Under the pieces are notes generated by a model that had not been told where the DNA came from, searched no databases, and saw only the letters and a list, made by a program, of their open reading frames with translations. Positions 1 through 6,324 of a DNA stretch of 34,648 nt are shown here, in pieces. The position numbers and the translations under genes were made by a program. This DNA is from Hydrogenophilales bacterium (GTDB lineage Bacteria; Pseudomonadota; Gammaproteobacteria; Burkholderiales; Thiobacillaceae): assembly GCA_024636775.1 (NCBI GenBank), contig JAGXGP010000023.1, forward strand, positions 1 through 34,648, given 5' to 3'. How positions within the stretch are numbered: position 1 is the first letter of the stretch; every line of letters starts with the position of its first letter.

Positions 1-6
1 GAAATC

Positions 7-96
7 TGGCGGAAGCGGTGAGATTCGAACTCACGGAGGACTCACATCCTCGCCGGTTTTCAAGACCGGTGCCTTAAACCGCTCGGCCACGCTTCC
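7..96 (-). tRNA. tRNA-Ser (anticodon UGA), CCA encoded
   Basis: Read on the minus strand, this is a 90-nt serine tRNA. It has a 7-bp acceptor stem (GGAAGCG with CGCTTCC), discriminator G, genomically encoded CCA at 7-9, and a T-loop with GTTCGAATC. The anticodon stem CCGGT/ACCGG closes the loop CTTGAAA, giving anticodon TGA at 60-62, which reads UCA/UCG-type serine codons. The long variable arm typical of class II tRNAs (GCGAGGATGTGAGTCCTCC region) confirms Ser. All stems pair, so it looks functional. Confidence 0.97.
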
Positions 97-105
97 AAGG
101 CGCGC

Positions 106-111
106 ATTGTA
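106..111 (-). promoter_or_regulatory. -10 box of the tRNA-Ser promoter
   Basis: On the minus strand TACAAT lies 9 nt before the tRNA 5' end, the distance expected for a stable-RNA gene. The hexamer 17 nt further upstream (CGCACA) is only a weak -35 match, so the call rests on the -10 box and its position. Confidence 0.5.
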
Positions 112-351
112 ACGGTTTCAGTTTGGTTTGTGCGGGTGAACAGGTAGTTTCAGAAGCATCGGGCCGCTTGTCGCGGTTTCATCAAAAAGTGTCAGGTTTT
201 CATGGTTTGGCCCAAGGGTGGTGCGCGGGCCAAACTTGGCTTCCCTACAAATCCGAGTAAAACCAACACCTTGAAAAATGGCTTAAGCCGACAACAAATT
301 GGCATAAATGCTGCAAGTCAGTGGGGACTTGAATACAAACGAAACCTTCTT

Positions 352-1860
352 ATGTCCGAATTGTTTGAAATGTTGAGTACGATCACCCGCCGCAGAAAGA
401 GTGCAGGGGGATCACCATTTGCATCGGTGAAGGCGACCGAAAAATGGTTGAAAACACTGCCTTCCGACTCGGACTACGATGCGCATCATGCCTTGGTCGA
501 AGGGCTGGAACGATTTAACGCGGGCAACGAAGCCGTTACGCTCAGCAGGATGAAGTCGCTGCTGAAGATCGAATCAGCAGGCCTCCCCTTGCAAGCAGGC
601 ATTGTTGAGCAGTATGTACGCAACCAGGCAGCGTTTCGGCTGGCACGTCAGGCCTTGTGGCGTGAGTCGTGGGTATTCTGGTCGCTGCTGGCCGAGGCTT
701 GGCTGGTGATGCTCAAGCAGGCCTATCGGGGCGAGGCAAGTGCCGAACTCAAACCCTTTGCCGCCGAGATGGCCGCTCGCGCCATTCACTATGCGGGGCT
801 GGTGATACGCTGGGACTACCATCAGGCGCGGATTCCGGCGGGTTCAGCCTGGCGACGTGTGCACAAGATTTATCGTCTGGTTGAACGTGATGGTTTTGCG
901 AACCAGGAAGTGTTGATCAATGGCAAATCAACGCATTGTGCCCGCGAGTATTCGTTGGTGGTGCTGATGGGTCTGGTGCATCCGATAGGCTATCGTGCCC
1001 AGGAAATAGAATCCATCGCGCAAATCATTCACGATTTCAAGCCTTTGTCGTTACCCACGCAGATTCCGGAGCGTGACATTCATACCCATGTGGTCGATTT
1101 GTCGCTGAGCGAAGGGGCTTGCGTATTGGATGATGAGTGGGTGCAGGGCCGGCGCTTGCGCTATTTTGATCTGAGGGCGCTGGTTGCCTACCTGAAAGAT
1201 TTTGATCAGGGGAATGCGGATGAGTCGGAAAACATTTTGACCTGCCAGGCAGCGAGTCTGATTGAACGGGGTGGGATACGCCGCAATCGCCAGCGCACCC
1301 ACCGCTTTGGTCGGGTGTGGGTGGCTGCCGGCATGAATAACATTCTGACTGCGCTGGCGAGCTCCGATCCGGAGAAAACGCGTCCGGCATTGGAGCCCTG
1401 GATGCTGCGGGATGAAAGTACCGAAGGGATGGGCTTTGCGCTTCCTGATGAACCCGAAGTGCCGCACGGTCGCTTGGTGGCGGTGAGTTGGGATCCCGCA
1501 GAAGGTGTTTGGCAGTTGATGGCAATCCGTTGGAATCGTCAGGAAGATGGCCAGCATCTGATTGGCACACAACGTTTGTCACGCCATCCCAAGCGGGTAG
1601 AAATTTCTTTTGAAACCGAGGTGCCAACCGGCGCATCCGACAAGACCTGGGCGGTGTTCTTGCCGTTGACGAATACCGAACAAGGGGTCAGCAATTTACT
1701 GTTACCGCCAACCCATTACCGCCTGGGTGCCGCAATGATGTTGCGCGACGGCGACATGATTTATCGTTTACGGCTGGGCGAGGTGCAGGAAAGCCATGAG
1801 GGCTGGCTGCGCGTGGGGATGGATGTGATTGGGCGGGAGCAGTTCGCCGTTGCCGCTTAA
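352..1860 (+). CDS. conserved hypothetical protein (about 502 aa), possible PilZ-like segment
   Basis: I do not recognise a named family. The reading frame is open from 202, but the first 50 codons after that have the look of untranslated sequence. The internal ATG at 352 begins a more protein-like stretch (MSELFEMLSTITRRR), so I prefer it, although neither start has a clear ribosome site. The middle contains HVVDLSLSEGACVL, which resembles a PilZ DxSxxG signature with one extra residue. The C-terminal third is rich in beta-strand patterns and Arg. There is no signal peptide or membrane segment, so the protein is probably cytoplasmic. It stands alone between the divergent tRNA-Ser and the convergent Nudix gene, 20 nt from the Nudix stop. 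A c-di-GMP-related role would be consistent with the MSHA locus downstream, but that is a guess. Confidence 0.75.
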   Translation: MSELFEMLSTITRRRKSAGGSPFASVKATEKWLKTLPSDSDYDAHHALVEGLERFNAGNEAVTLSRMKSLLKIESAGLPLQAGIVEQYVRNQAAFRLARQALWRESWVFWSLLAEAWLVMLKQAYRGEASAELKPFAAEMAARAIHYAGLVIRWDYHQARIPAGSAWRRVHKIYRLVERDGFANQEVLINGKSTHCAREYSLVVLMGLVHPIGYRAQEIESIAQIIHDFKPLSLPTQIPERDIHTHVVDLSLSEGACVLDDEWVQGRRLRYFDLRALVAYLKDFDQGNADESENILTCQAASLIERGGIRRNRQRTHRFGRVWVAAGMNNILTALASSDPEKTRPALEPWMLRDESTEGMGFALPDEPEVPHGRLVAVSWDPAEGVWQLMAIRWNRQEDGQHLIGTQRLSRHPKRVEISFETEVPTGASDKTWAVFLPLTNTEQGVSNLLLPPTHYRLGAAMMLRDGDMIYRLRLGEVQESHEGWLRVGMDVIGREQFAVAA

Positions 1861-1880
1861 AGGGCCACCAGCCCTCAGGC

Positions 1881-2414
1881 CTAGCGGGTGCGAATGTCGC
1901 CGAAGTGAAAGTCGAAAGAACCGGTGCGACGGTCGCGGAAATATTGCTCCAGCGTCGCCTGAACCGTGCGAAATGCGATGTCGTTCCAGGGGATTTCGGC
2001 TTCGGTAAAGAGCCGGGTTTCCAGTGATTCAATCCCAGGCTGAAAGTCCAGATCAAGCAGTCGGGCACGGAACAGTAAATACACCTGGTTAATATGCGGA
2101 AGGTTGTAGAGCGTATAGAGCCCGCCCATTTCAATGCGAGCGCCGGCTTCTTCCCAGGTCTCACGTGCCGCCCCTTCAAGTGTGGTTTCGCCGTTTTCCA
2201 TAAAGCCGGCAGGCAACGTCCAGAGCCCGTACTTGGGTTCGATGGCGCGTCGGCATAGCAATACCTTGTCTTCCCACTCGGGGATGCAGCCCACGACCAT
2301 TTTTGGATTTTGATAATGGATGACGCCACAGTCCGGGCACACATGGCGTGGCAGTTGGTCACCTTCCGGCACGCGTAGCACGACGGCGCTGCCACATTCG
2401 CTGCAAAATTTCAT
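1881..2414 (-). CDS. Nudix hydrolase with N-terminal zinc ribbon
   Basis: A 177-aa protein of the ADP-ribose-pyrophosphatase-like Nudix group (COG1051 type). Residues 4-29 form a zinc ribbon with two CxxC pairs (CSEC, CPDC). Residues 70-92 match the Nudix box GX5EX7REUXEEXGU exactly (G70, E76, R84-E85, E88-E89, G91), so the metal-binding catalytic helix is intact. Such enzymes hydrolyse nucleoside diphosphates linked to another moiety, but the substrate cannot be read from the sequence. The gene is divergent from the MoxR gene cluster and convergent with the hypothetical gene, so it is probably monocistronic. The start is the first ATG, and the zinc-ribbon Met-Lys-Phe-Cys beginning is typical of the family. 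Confidence 0.93.
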   Translation of the reverse strand: MKFCSECGSAVVLRVPEGDQLPRHVCPDCGVIHYQNPKMVVGCIPEWEDKVLLCRRAIEPKYGLWTLPAGFMENGETTLEGAARETWEEAGARIEMGGLYTLYNLPHINQVYLLFRARLLDLDFQPGIESLETRLFTEAEIPWNDIAFRTVQATLEQYFRDRRTGSFDFHFGDIRTR

Positions 2415-2460
2415 GCTGCATCCAATCGGTTAATTCAGGGAAGGTAGCAAAATCTCCCCA

Positions 2461-2472
2461 CCTTGATCAAGG
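2461..2472. promoter_or_regulatory. 12-bp perfect palindrome in the divergent Nudix/MoxR intergenic region
   Basis: CCTTGATCAAGG is a perfect 12-bp palindrome lying 7 nt upstream of the candidate -35 box of the MoxR gene and 46 nt from the divergent Nudix start. The symmetry and position suit a dimeric regulator site. No regulator is encoded nearby and the site may be chance. Confidence 0.35.
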
Positions 2473-2479
2473 ACGAAAC

Positions 2480-2508
2480 TTGGACCCGGCTTCGCGAGCG
2501 TTTATCAT
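2480..2508 (+). promoter_or_regulatory. candidate sigma-70 promoter of the MoxR/VWA/hslO cluster
   Basis: TTGGAC at 2480-2485 and TATCAT at 2503-2508 are separated by 17 nt. The -10 matches consensus at 5 of 6 positions and the -35 at 3 of 6. The predicted start of transcription is near 2515, 25 nt before the ATG at 2540. Confidence 0.45.
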
Positions 2509-2539
2509 TTGGCCTCATTTATCGTTGTTTTGACTGTCC

Positions 2540-3583
2540 ATGCGCCCCTCCCATATTGAAACCATCCTCGACCGCGAGTTTGAAAGCGCTGCCGAAGGCC
2601 ACCATACGCCCGTCATGCTGTGGGGACCGCCTGGTGTGGGAAAGTCACAGATCGTGGCGAAGATAGCCCTCCAGCACGGCGTGCCGCTGATCGACATTCG
2701 CCTGTCGCAGATGGAACCCACCGATCTGCGTGGCATTCCGTTCCGTAACGGTCAACTGGTTGAGTGGTCCATCCCCTCGGTGCTGCCGGATGCCGAACGC
2801 CATGGCCCCGCCGGCATTCTGTTTCTGGATGAGATCACTTCAGCGCCCCCGACGGTTTCGGCCGCAGCCTATCAGTTGATTCTCGATCGTCGGCTGGGTG
2901 AGTATCAGGTGCCCGAAGGCTGGGTGATTTTTGCCGCCGGCAACCGACAGGGCGACCGTGGCGTCACCTATGCCATGCCCGCACCGCTGGCTAACCGCTT
3001 CACCCATTATGAAGTCGAGGTCAATCTCGACGACTGGATAGTCTGGGCGAATAGCGTAGCTATCGATACCCGTGTGATCGCCTTCCTGCGCTTTCGTCCC
3101 GATCTGTTGTTCAGCTTTGATCCGGCGCACACGCCGATCGCTTTTCCCAGCCCGCGGTCGTGGGAATACGCCCATCGCGCGCTGCAAAAGTTCGACAAGA
3201 CTGAACTGCTGGCCGATTCGTTGATGGCGTGCGTCGGTCAATCGGCCGGGCTGGAACTGAAAACCTTTGTCGACAACATGGCGCAGATGCCGGATCTCGA
3301 TGCCATCATCAACGGCGAAGATGCAGAGGTGCCCGAAGGCATTGATCTGCAATATGGCGTTGCCGCTGCGCTGGTGCGCAAGGCAATGCAAGCCGCCGAC
3401 AGCGGCAATGCCGTTGTGGTGTACGGCAACATCCTCAAATACGCGCAGCGATTTCAGCAGCGCGAAATGGGGGTGATGCTGGTATCTGACCTGCATCGCG
3501 CTGTGGGGCGTCCGCTGTTTGCGGTGCCGGCATTTGCCGAGTGGGCCAACAGCATTACCGACCTGGTTCTGTACGAGCACTAA
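2540..3583 (+). CDS. MoxR-type AAA+ ATPase
   Basis: A 347-aa AAA+ ATPase of the AAA_5/MoxR class. The Walker A is GPPGVGKS at residues 29-36. The Walker B is ILFLDE at 93-98. A sensor-1 type Asn lies at 135 (FAAGNRQGDR), followed by an arginine-containing NRF motif. MoxR ATPases work as chaperone-like remodelling machines, usually with a von Willebrand factor A partner. That partner is the next gene, starting 3 nt after this stop, so the two are very likely co-translated. No signal peptide is present, so it is cytoplasmic. The client is not evident. The start is an ATG that places Walker A at the usual distance from the N-terminus. Confidence 0.92.
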   Translation: MRPSHIETILDREFESAAEGHHTPVMLWGPPGVGKSQIVAKIALQHGVPLIDIRLSQMEPTDLRGIPFRNGQLVEWSIPSVLPDAERHGPAGILFLDEITSAPPTVSAAAYQLILDRRLGEYQVPEGWVIFAAGNRQGDRGVTYAMPAPLANRFTHYEVEVNLDDWIVWANSVAIDTRVIAFLRFRPDLLFSFDPAHTPIAFPSPRSWEYAHRALQKFDKTELLADSLMACVGQSAGLELKTFVDNMAQMPDLDAIINGEDAEVPEGIDLQYGVAAALVRKAMQAADSGNAVVVYGNILKYAQRFQQREMGVMLVSDLHRAVGRPLFAVPAFAEWANSITDLVLYEH

Positions 3584-3586
3584 GCC

Positions 3587-4852
3587 ATGTTTGAAAAGGC
3601 TGACCAGCCCGACGCCGCGCTTCAACCCATACTCACCAAGCTTGCCGCTGCACGCACCCGGCTCATCATGGAGCGGCCGTTTCTGGGCGCGCTGGTGATG
3701 CACTTGCCGCTGAAGGTCGGCGGTGAGTGGTGCACGACCACGGGCACCGATGCGAAGGCGTTTTATTTCAATCCCGGGTTTGTCGACAATCTCTCGCTGG
3801 CGCAGACGCAGTTCATTCTTGCGCACGAGGCAATGCACTGCGCGATGGGCCATCCGCACCGCCGCAATCATCGGGTCAAACGCCGCTGGGACGTGGCCTG
3901 CGATCATGCGGTCAATCTGATCCTGATCGAGGAAGGCCTGAAACCGCCGCTGCACGGCATTCTCGCCGACCAGAATTACGAAACTTTGTCAGCGGAAGAA
4001 ATCTATCCGTTGATTCCGGAAGACACGCCTGAAGAATCGTTCGACCAGCACCTGTTCGATAGCGATAACGAGCAAGGCGGCAGCCCCGACGAAAACGAGC
4101 GGCAGGATGATTCCGAAGGTAGTGAAGCGGGCGGCCAGGGCAAGGAAGGCCAAAGCGAAGCCGAGCAGCAGCAGGGCAGTGGCAGCCAGGCGTCACAAAA
4201 GCCCAACGAGATGTCGCCCAGCGAGCGCGAAGAACTGTCCGAACAATGGAAAAACCGTCTCGCCGCCGCCGCCCAGGCCGCGCGTCAGGCCGGCAAATTA
4301 TCGCAGTCGATGATGCGCTGGGTCGATGGGTTGCTGGCGCCGAGTCTGCCGTGGCGTGCGCTGCTGGCGCGCTTTTTTGCGGTCAACCAGCGCGACGACT
4401 ATTCGTGGCGCCGGCCCTCGCGGCGCGAAGGCGATGCCTTGTTGCCACGGCTGTCGAGCGAAGGGCTGGAAGTCATCGCCGTCATCGACACCAGCGGCTC
4501 GATCGGCGACGACGAACTGCGCCAATTTGTGTCTGAACTCGATGCCTTGAAAGGCCAGGTGCGCGCCAAAGTTACATTGCTGGCCTGCGACAATCACGTG
4601 GCTGACAACGCGCCGTGGGAATACGAGCCGTGGGACACCATGGAGTTGCCCACCGATATCGAAGGCGGCGGCGGCACTGATTTTCGCCCGGTGTTCGATT
4701 GGGTCGAGTACGAAAATCGCAGCCCTAACATGCTGGTTTATTTCACCGACGCCGCCGGCGAGTTCCCCAAGCTTCCCCCCAACTATCCGGTGATCTGGCT
4801 GGTCAAAGGCAAAGGCGTGGTGCCCTGGGGCGAGCGGGTGCAACTCAATTGA
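3587..4852 (+). CDS. predicted metallopeptidase / VWA-domain protein (COG3864-like)
   Basis: A 421-aa two-domain protein. The N-terminal domain carries HEAMH at 80-84 plus WDVACDHAVN near 101-110, a zinc-peptidase-like site. A very polar Asp/Glu/Gln/Ser linker spans about 145-215. The C-terminal VWA-like domain has a complete metal-ion-dependent adhesion site: DTSGS at 301-305, GGTDF with T364/D365, and FTDAAG with D388. The family combines a DUF2201-type peptidase domain with a VWA-like domain and is regularly next to a MoxR ATPase, as here. The likely role is as the substrate-binding or processing partner of that ATPase. No signal peptide is visible. Proteolytic activity is predicted from the motif only. 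Confidence 0.9.
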   Translation: MFEKADQPDAALQPILTKLAAARTRLIMERPFLGALVMHLPLKVGGEWCTTTGTDAKAFYFNPGFVDNLSLAQTQFILAHEAMHCAMGHPHRRNHRVKRRWDVACDHAVNLILIEEGLKPPLHGILADQNYETLSAEEIYPLIPEDTPEESFDQHLFDSDNEQGGSPDENERQDDSEGSEAGGQGKEGQSEAEQQQGSGSQASQKPNEMSPSEREELSEQWKNRLAAAAQAARQAGKLSQSMMRWVDGLLAPSLPWRALLARFFAVNQRDDYSWRRPSRREGDALLPRLSSEGLEVIAVIDTSGSIGDDELRQFVSELDALKGQVRAKVTLLACDNHVADNAPWEYEPWDTMELPTDIEGGGGTDFRPVFDWVEYENRSPNMLVYFTDAAGEFPKLPPNYPVIWLVKGKGVVPWGERVQLN

Positions 4853-4881
4853 ACAAGCCTGACCCATTGAAATCGGAACCC

Positions 4882-5739
4882 ATGAATCCAGCCGATCCGC
4901 ACCCCAACCGGGTACGCAGTTTTTTGTTCGAGCAGCTCGATATTCGCGGGGCCTGGGTTCAGTTGGGGCCTGCCTGGCGGGAAATGACAGCAGGACGCGA
5001 TTATGCCGAGCCAGTTCTCGGTCTGTTGGGGCAACTGGCTGCAGTCACCACACTGGTCTCGGGCAATCTCAAGCAAACCGGGCGGCTCACCTTTCAGTTG
5101 CGCGGCAATGGTGAGGTGTCGCTGCTGATCATGGATTGTGATGAGCAGTTGCGGTTGCGCGGGATGGCGCGCGCAGCGACTGAGGTGGCGGCGGGCAATT
5201 TGCCGACTTTGCTGGGGGAAGGCTCGTTAACCCTGACACTGGACCAGGCCGGAATGAGCCAGCCTTATCAGAGCCATGTGCCGCTGCAGGGAGAGACCGT
5301 TGCGGCCGTATTCGAGCATTACCTTGCGCAGTCCGAACAGGCACCCACCCGGCTGTGGCTGGCGGCCAATCACGAAACAGCGGCGGGCCTGTTCCTGCAA
5401 GCGCTGCCGGGTGCCACCCTGCGCGATGCCGATGGCTGGAACCGGGTGCAGGTGCTGGCCGACACCGTGCGGGCTGACGAATTGCTCGAGCTGGGTTCGA
5501 TCAAACTGATCGAGCGTCTGTTCGCCGAAGAAGACGTGCGGGTATACGATCCGCGCCCTGTCAATTACCACTGCCCCTATGATCCGGACAAGATCTATGC
5601 CATGTTGCAAAGTGTCGGGCAGGCCGAATGTGAAACCATCATTGCCGAACAGGGCGAGATCCGGGTGCACGATGACATCTGTAATCATGAATATGTACTG
5701 GACGCGGCAGCTGTCGTCGCGCTTTTCAAATCAACTTGA
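4882..5739 (+). CDS. hslO: Hsp33 family molecular chaperone with degenerate zinc site
   Basis: The Hsp33 fold is recognisable through the N-terminal RVRSFLFEQLDIRGAWVQL, the long beta domain and the C-terminal redox-switch region. Canonical Hsp33 binds zinc through CxC and CxxC, and their oxidation activates the holdase. Numbered from a possible TTG start at 4849, the first pair reads HCPY (C242 kept, Y244 in place of Cys) and the second DDIC (D275 in place of Cys, C278 kept). Only two of four ligands therefore remain, with an extra Cys at 261. The frame is intact and of normal length, so this is not simple decay. The ATG at 4882 has a weak GGAA ahead of it; the TTG at 4849 would overlap the previous stop. 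The gene follows the MoxR/VWA pair, probably in the same transcript. Confidence 0.88.
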   Translation: MNPADPHPNRVRSFLFEQLDIRGAWVQLGPAWREMTAGRDYAEPVLGLLGQLAAVTTLVSGNLKQTGRLTFQLRGNGEVSLLIMDCDEQLRLRGMARAATEVAAGNLPTLLGEGSLTLTLDQAGMSQPYQSHVPLQGETVAAVFEHYLAQSEQAPTRLWLAANHETAAGLFLQALPGATLRDADGWNRVQVLADTVRADELLELGSIKLIERLFAEEDVRVYDPRPVNYHCPYDPDKIYAMLQSVGQAECETIIAEQGEIRVHDDICNHEYVLDAAAVVALFKST

Positions 5740-5750
5740 AAGGAAGCCGG

Positions 5751-6035
5751 ATGCGCATAGGATGGATGGTGTTGGGGCTGCTGGCGATGTCGGGCAGCGC
5801 GCTGGCGGATGGCGACCGGTATCAGGCATTGCCGCTGGCCGGTGCCGAAGGGAGCAAGGGGGGCGGACGCGCCTTCATTCTTGATACCCGCGACGGTCAT
5901 GTCTGGATCTGGAGCGAAAACGAACTCATCACCGCGCCGGATGGCCGTCGCCGTTATGGCGCCGGTTTTATCTATCAGGGCAAGCTGCGACCGGGTAGCC
6001 AGCCCGGCGAGATGATCGAGCAGCAGGTCAAATAG
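5751..6035 (+). CDS. small exported hypothetical protein (94 aa)
   Basis: The ATG at 5751 is preceded by AGGAAG at a good distance and begins a clear signal peptide: Arg, a hydrophobic core, then a SALA cleavage site before DGDRY. The mature part, about 75 residues, contains DTRDGHVWIW and GFIYQGKL, which suggest a small beta-rich periplasmic domain. I do not recognise a family. It lies 11 nt after hslO and is likely co-transcribed with it. No terminator hairpin with a T-run follows. Confidence 0.75.
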   Translation: MRIGWMVLGLLAMSGSALADGDRYQALPLAGAEGSKGGGRAFILDTRDGHVWIWSENELITAPDGRRRYGAGFIYQGKLRPGSQPGEMIEQQVK

Positions 6036-6110
6036 GAACCCCGCCAAGCAAGACTGAACCTGCTTTCGGAAAACCCTGGGCGAATGGCAAGTGCTTGATT
6101 TCGCTTGTGG

Positions 6111-6126
6111 TTGGAACCTTGGAACC
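6111..6126 (+). repeat. tandem 8-bp direct repeat upstream of mshE with weak sigma-54-like spacing
   Basis: The octamer TTGGAACC occurs twice head to tail (6111-6118, 6119-6126), about 200 nt before mshE. The second copy starts a GG-N10-GC arrangement (GG 6121-6122, GC 6133-6134). The -24 half fits sigma-54 consensus (TTGGAAC against TTGGCAC) but the -12 half (AGGC) fits poorly. The rest of the 289-nt gap 6036-6324 shows no ORF and no convincing sigma-70 promoter. Confidence 0.35.
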
Positions 6127-6164
6127 GTTCAGGCCGAGCTGATCAATTCACACCATCATCCTGC

Positions 6165-6184
6165 TTGATTGGCGCTTAAATCAA
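6165..6184. promoter_or_regulatory. short inverted repeat upstream of mshE
   Basis: TTGATT and AATCAA form 6-bp arms around an 8-nt spacer in the AT-richer part of the gap before mshE. It could be a regulator site for the MSHA locus, or chance. No T-run follows, so it is not a terminator. Confidence 0.25.
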
Positions 6185-6324
6185 TAAAACGCCCAGCCCC
6201 GAATGCGTCTGGCTAGCTATTTAAAGTCAGCCAAAACTAAACTCAGCCCGGAAGTCATCCGATAAGCCTCTAATGAGCCAAACTCAATATCGTGCGCTTC
6301 CCACCGAGTTGACCTGAGAACCCC

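Noticed and set aside
7-96. tRNA-Ser as an attachment site of a mobile element
   Set aside because: There is no integrase or duplicated tRNA end anywhere in the window.
202-351. N-terminal extension of the first hypothetical protein
   Set aside because: The 50 extra residues look like translated intergenic sequence; the ATG at 352 starts a better protein. The point cannot be decided without homologues.
1861-1875. Hairpin AGGGC/GCCCT between the convergent hypothetical and Nudix genes as a terminator
   Set aside because: The stem is only 5 bp long with no T-run on either side.
2840-3955. 371-codon open frame opposite the MoxR and VWA genes
   Set aside because: It spans the junction of two well-supported genes on the other strand and shows no domain.
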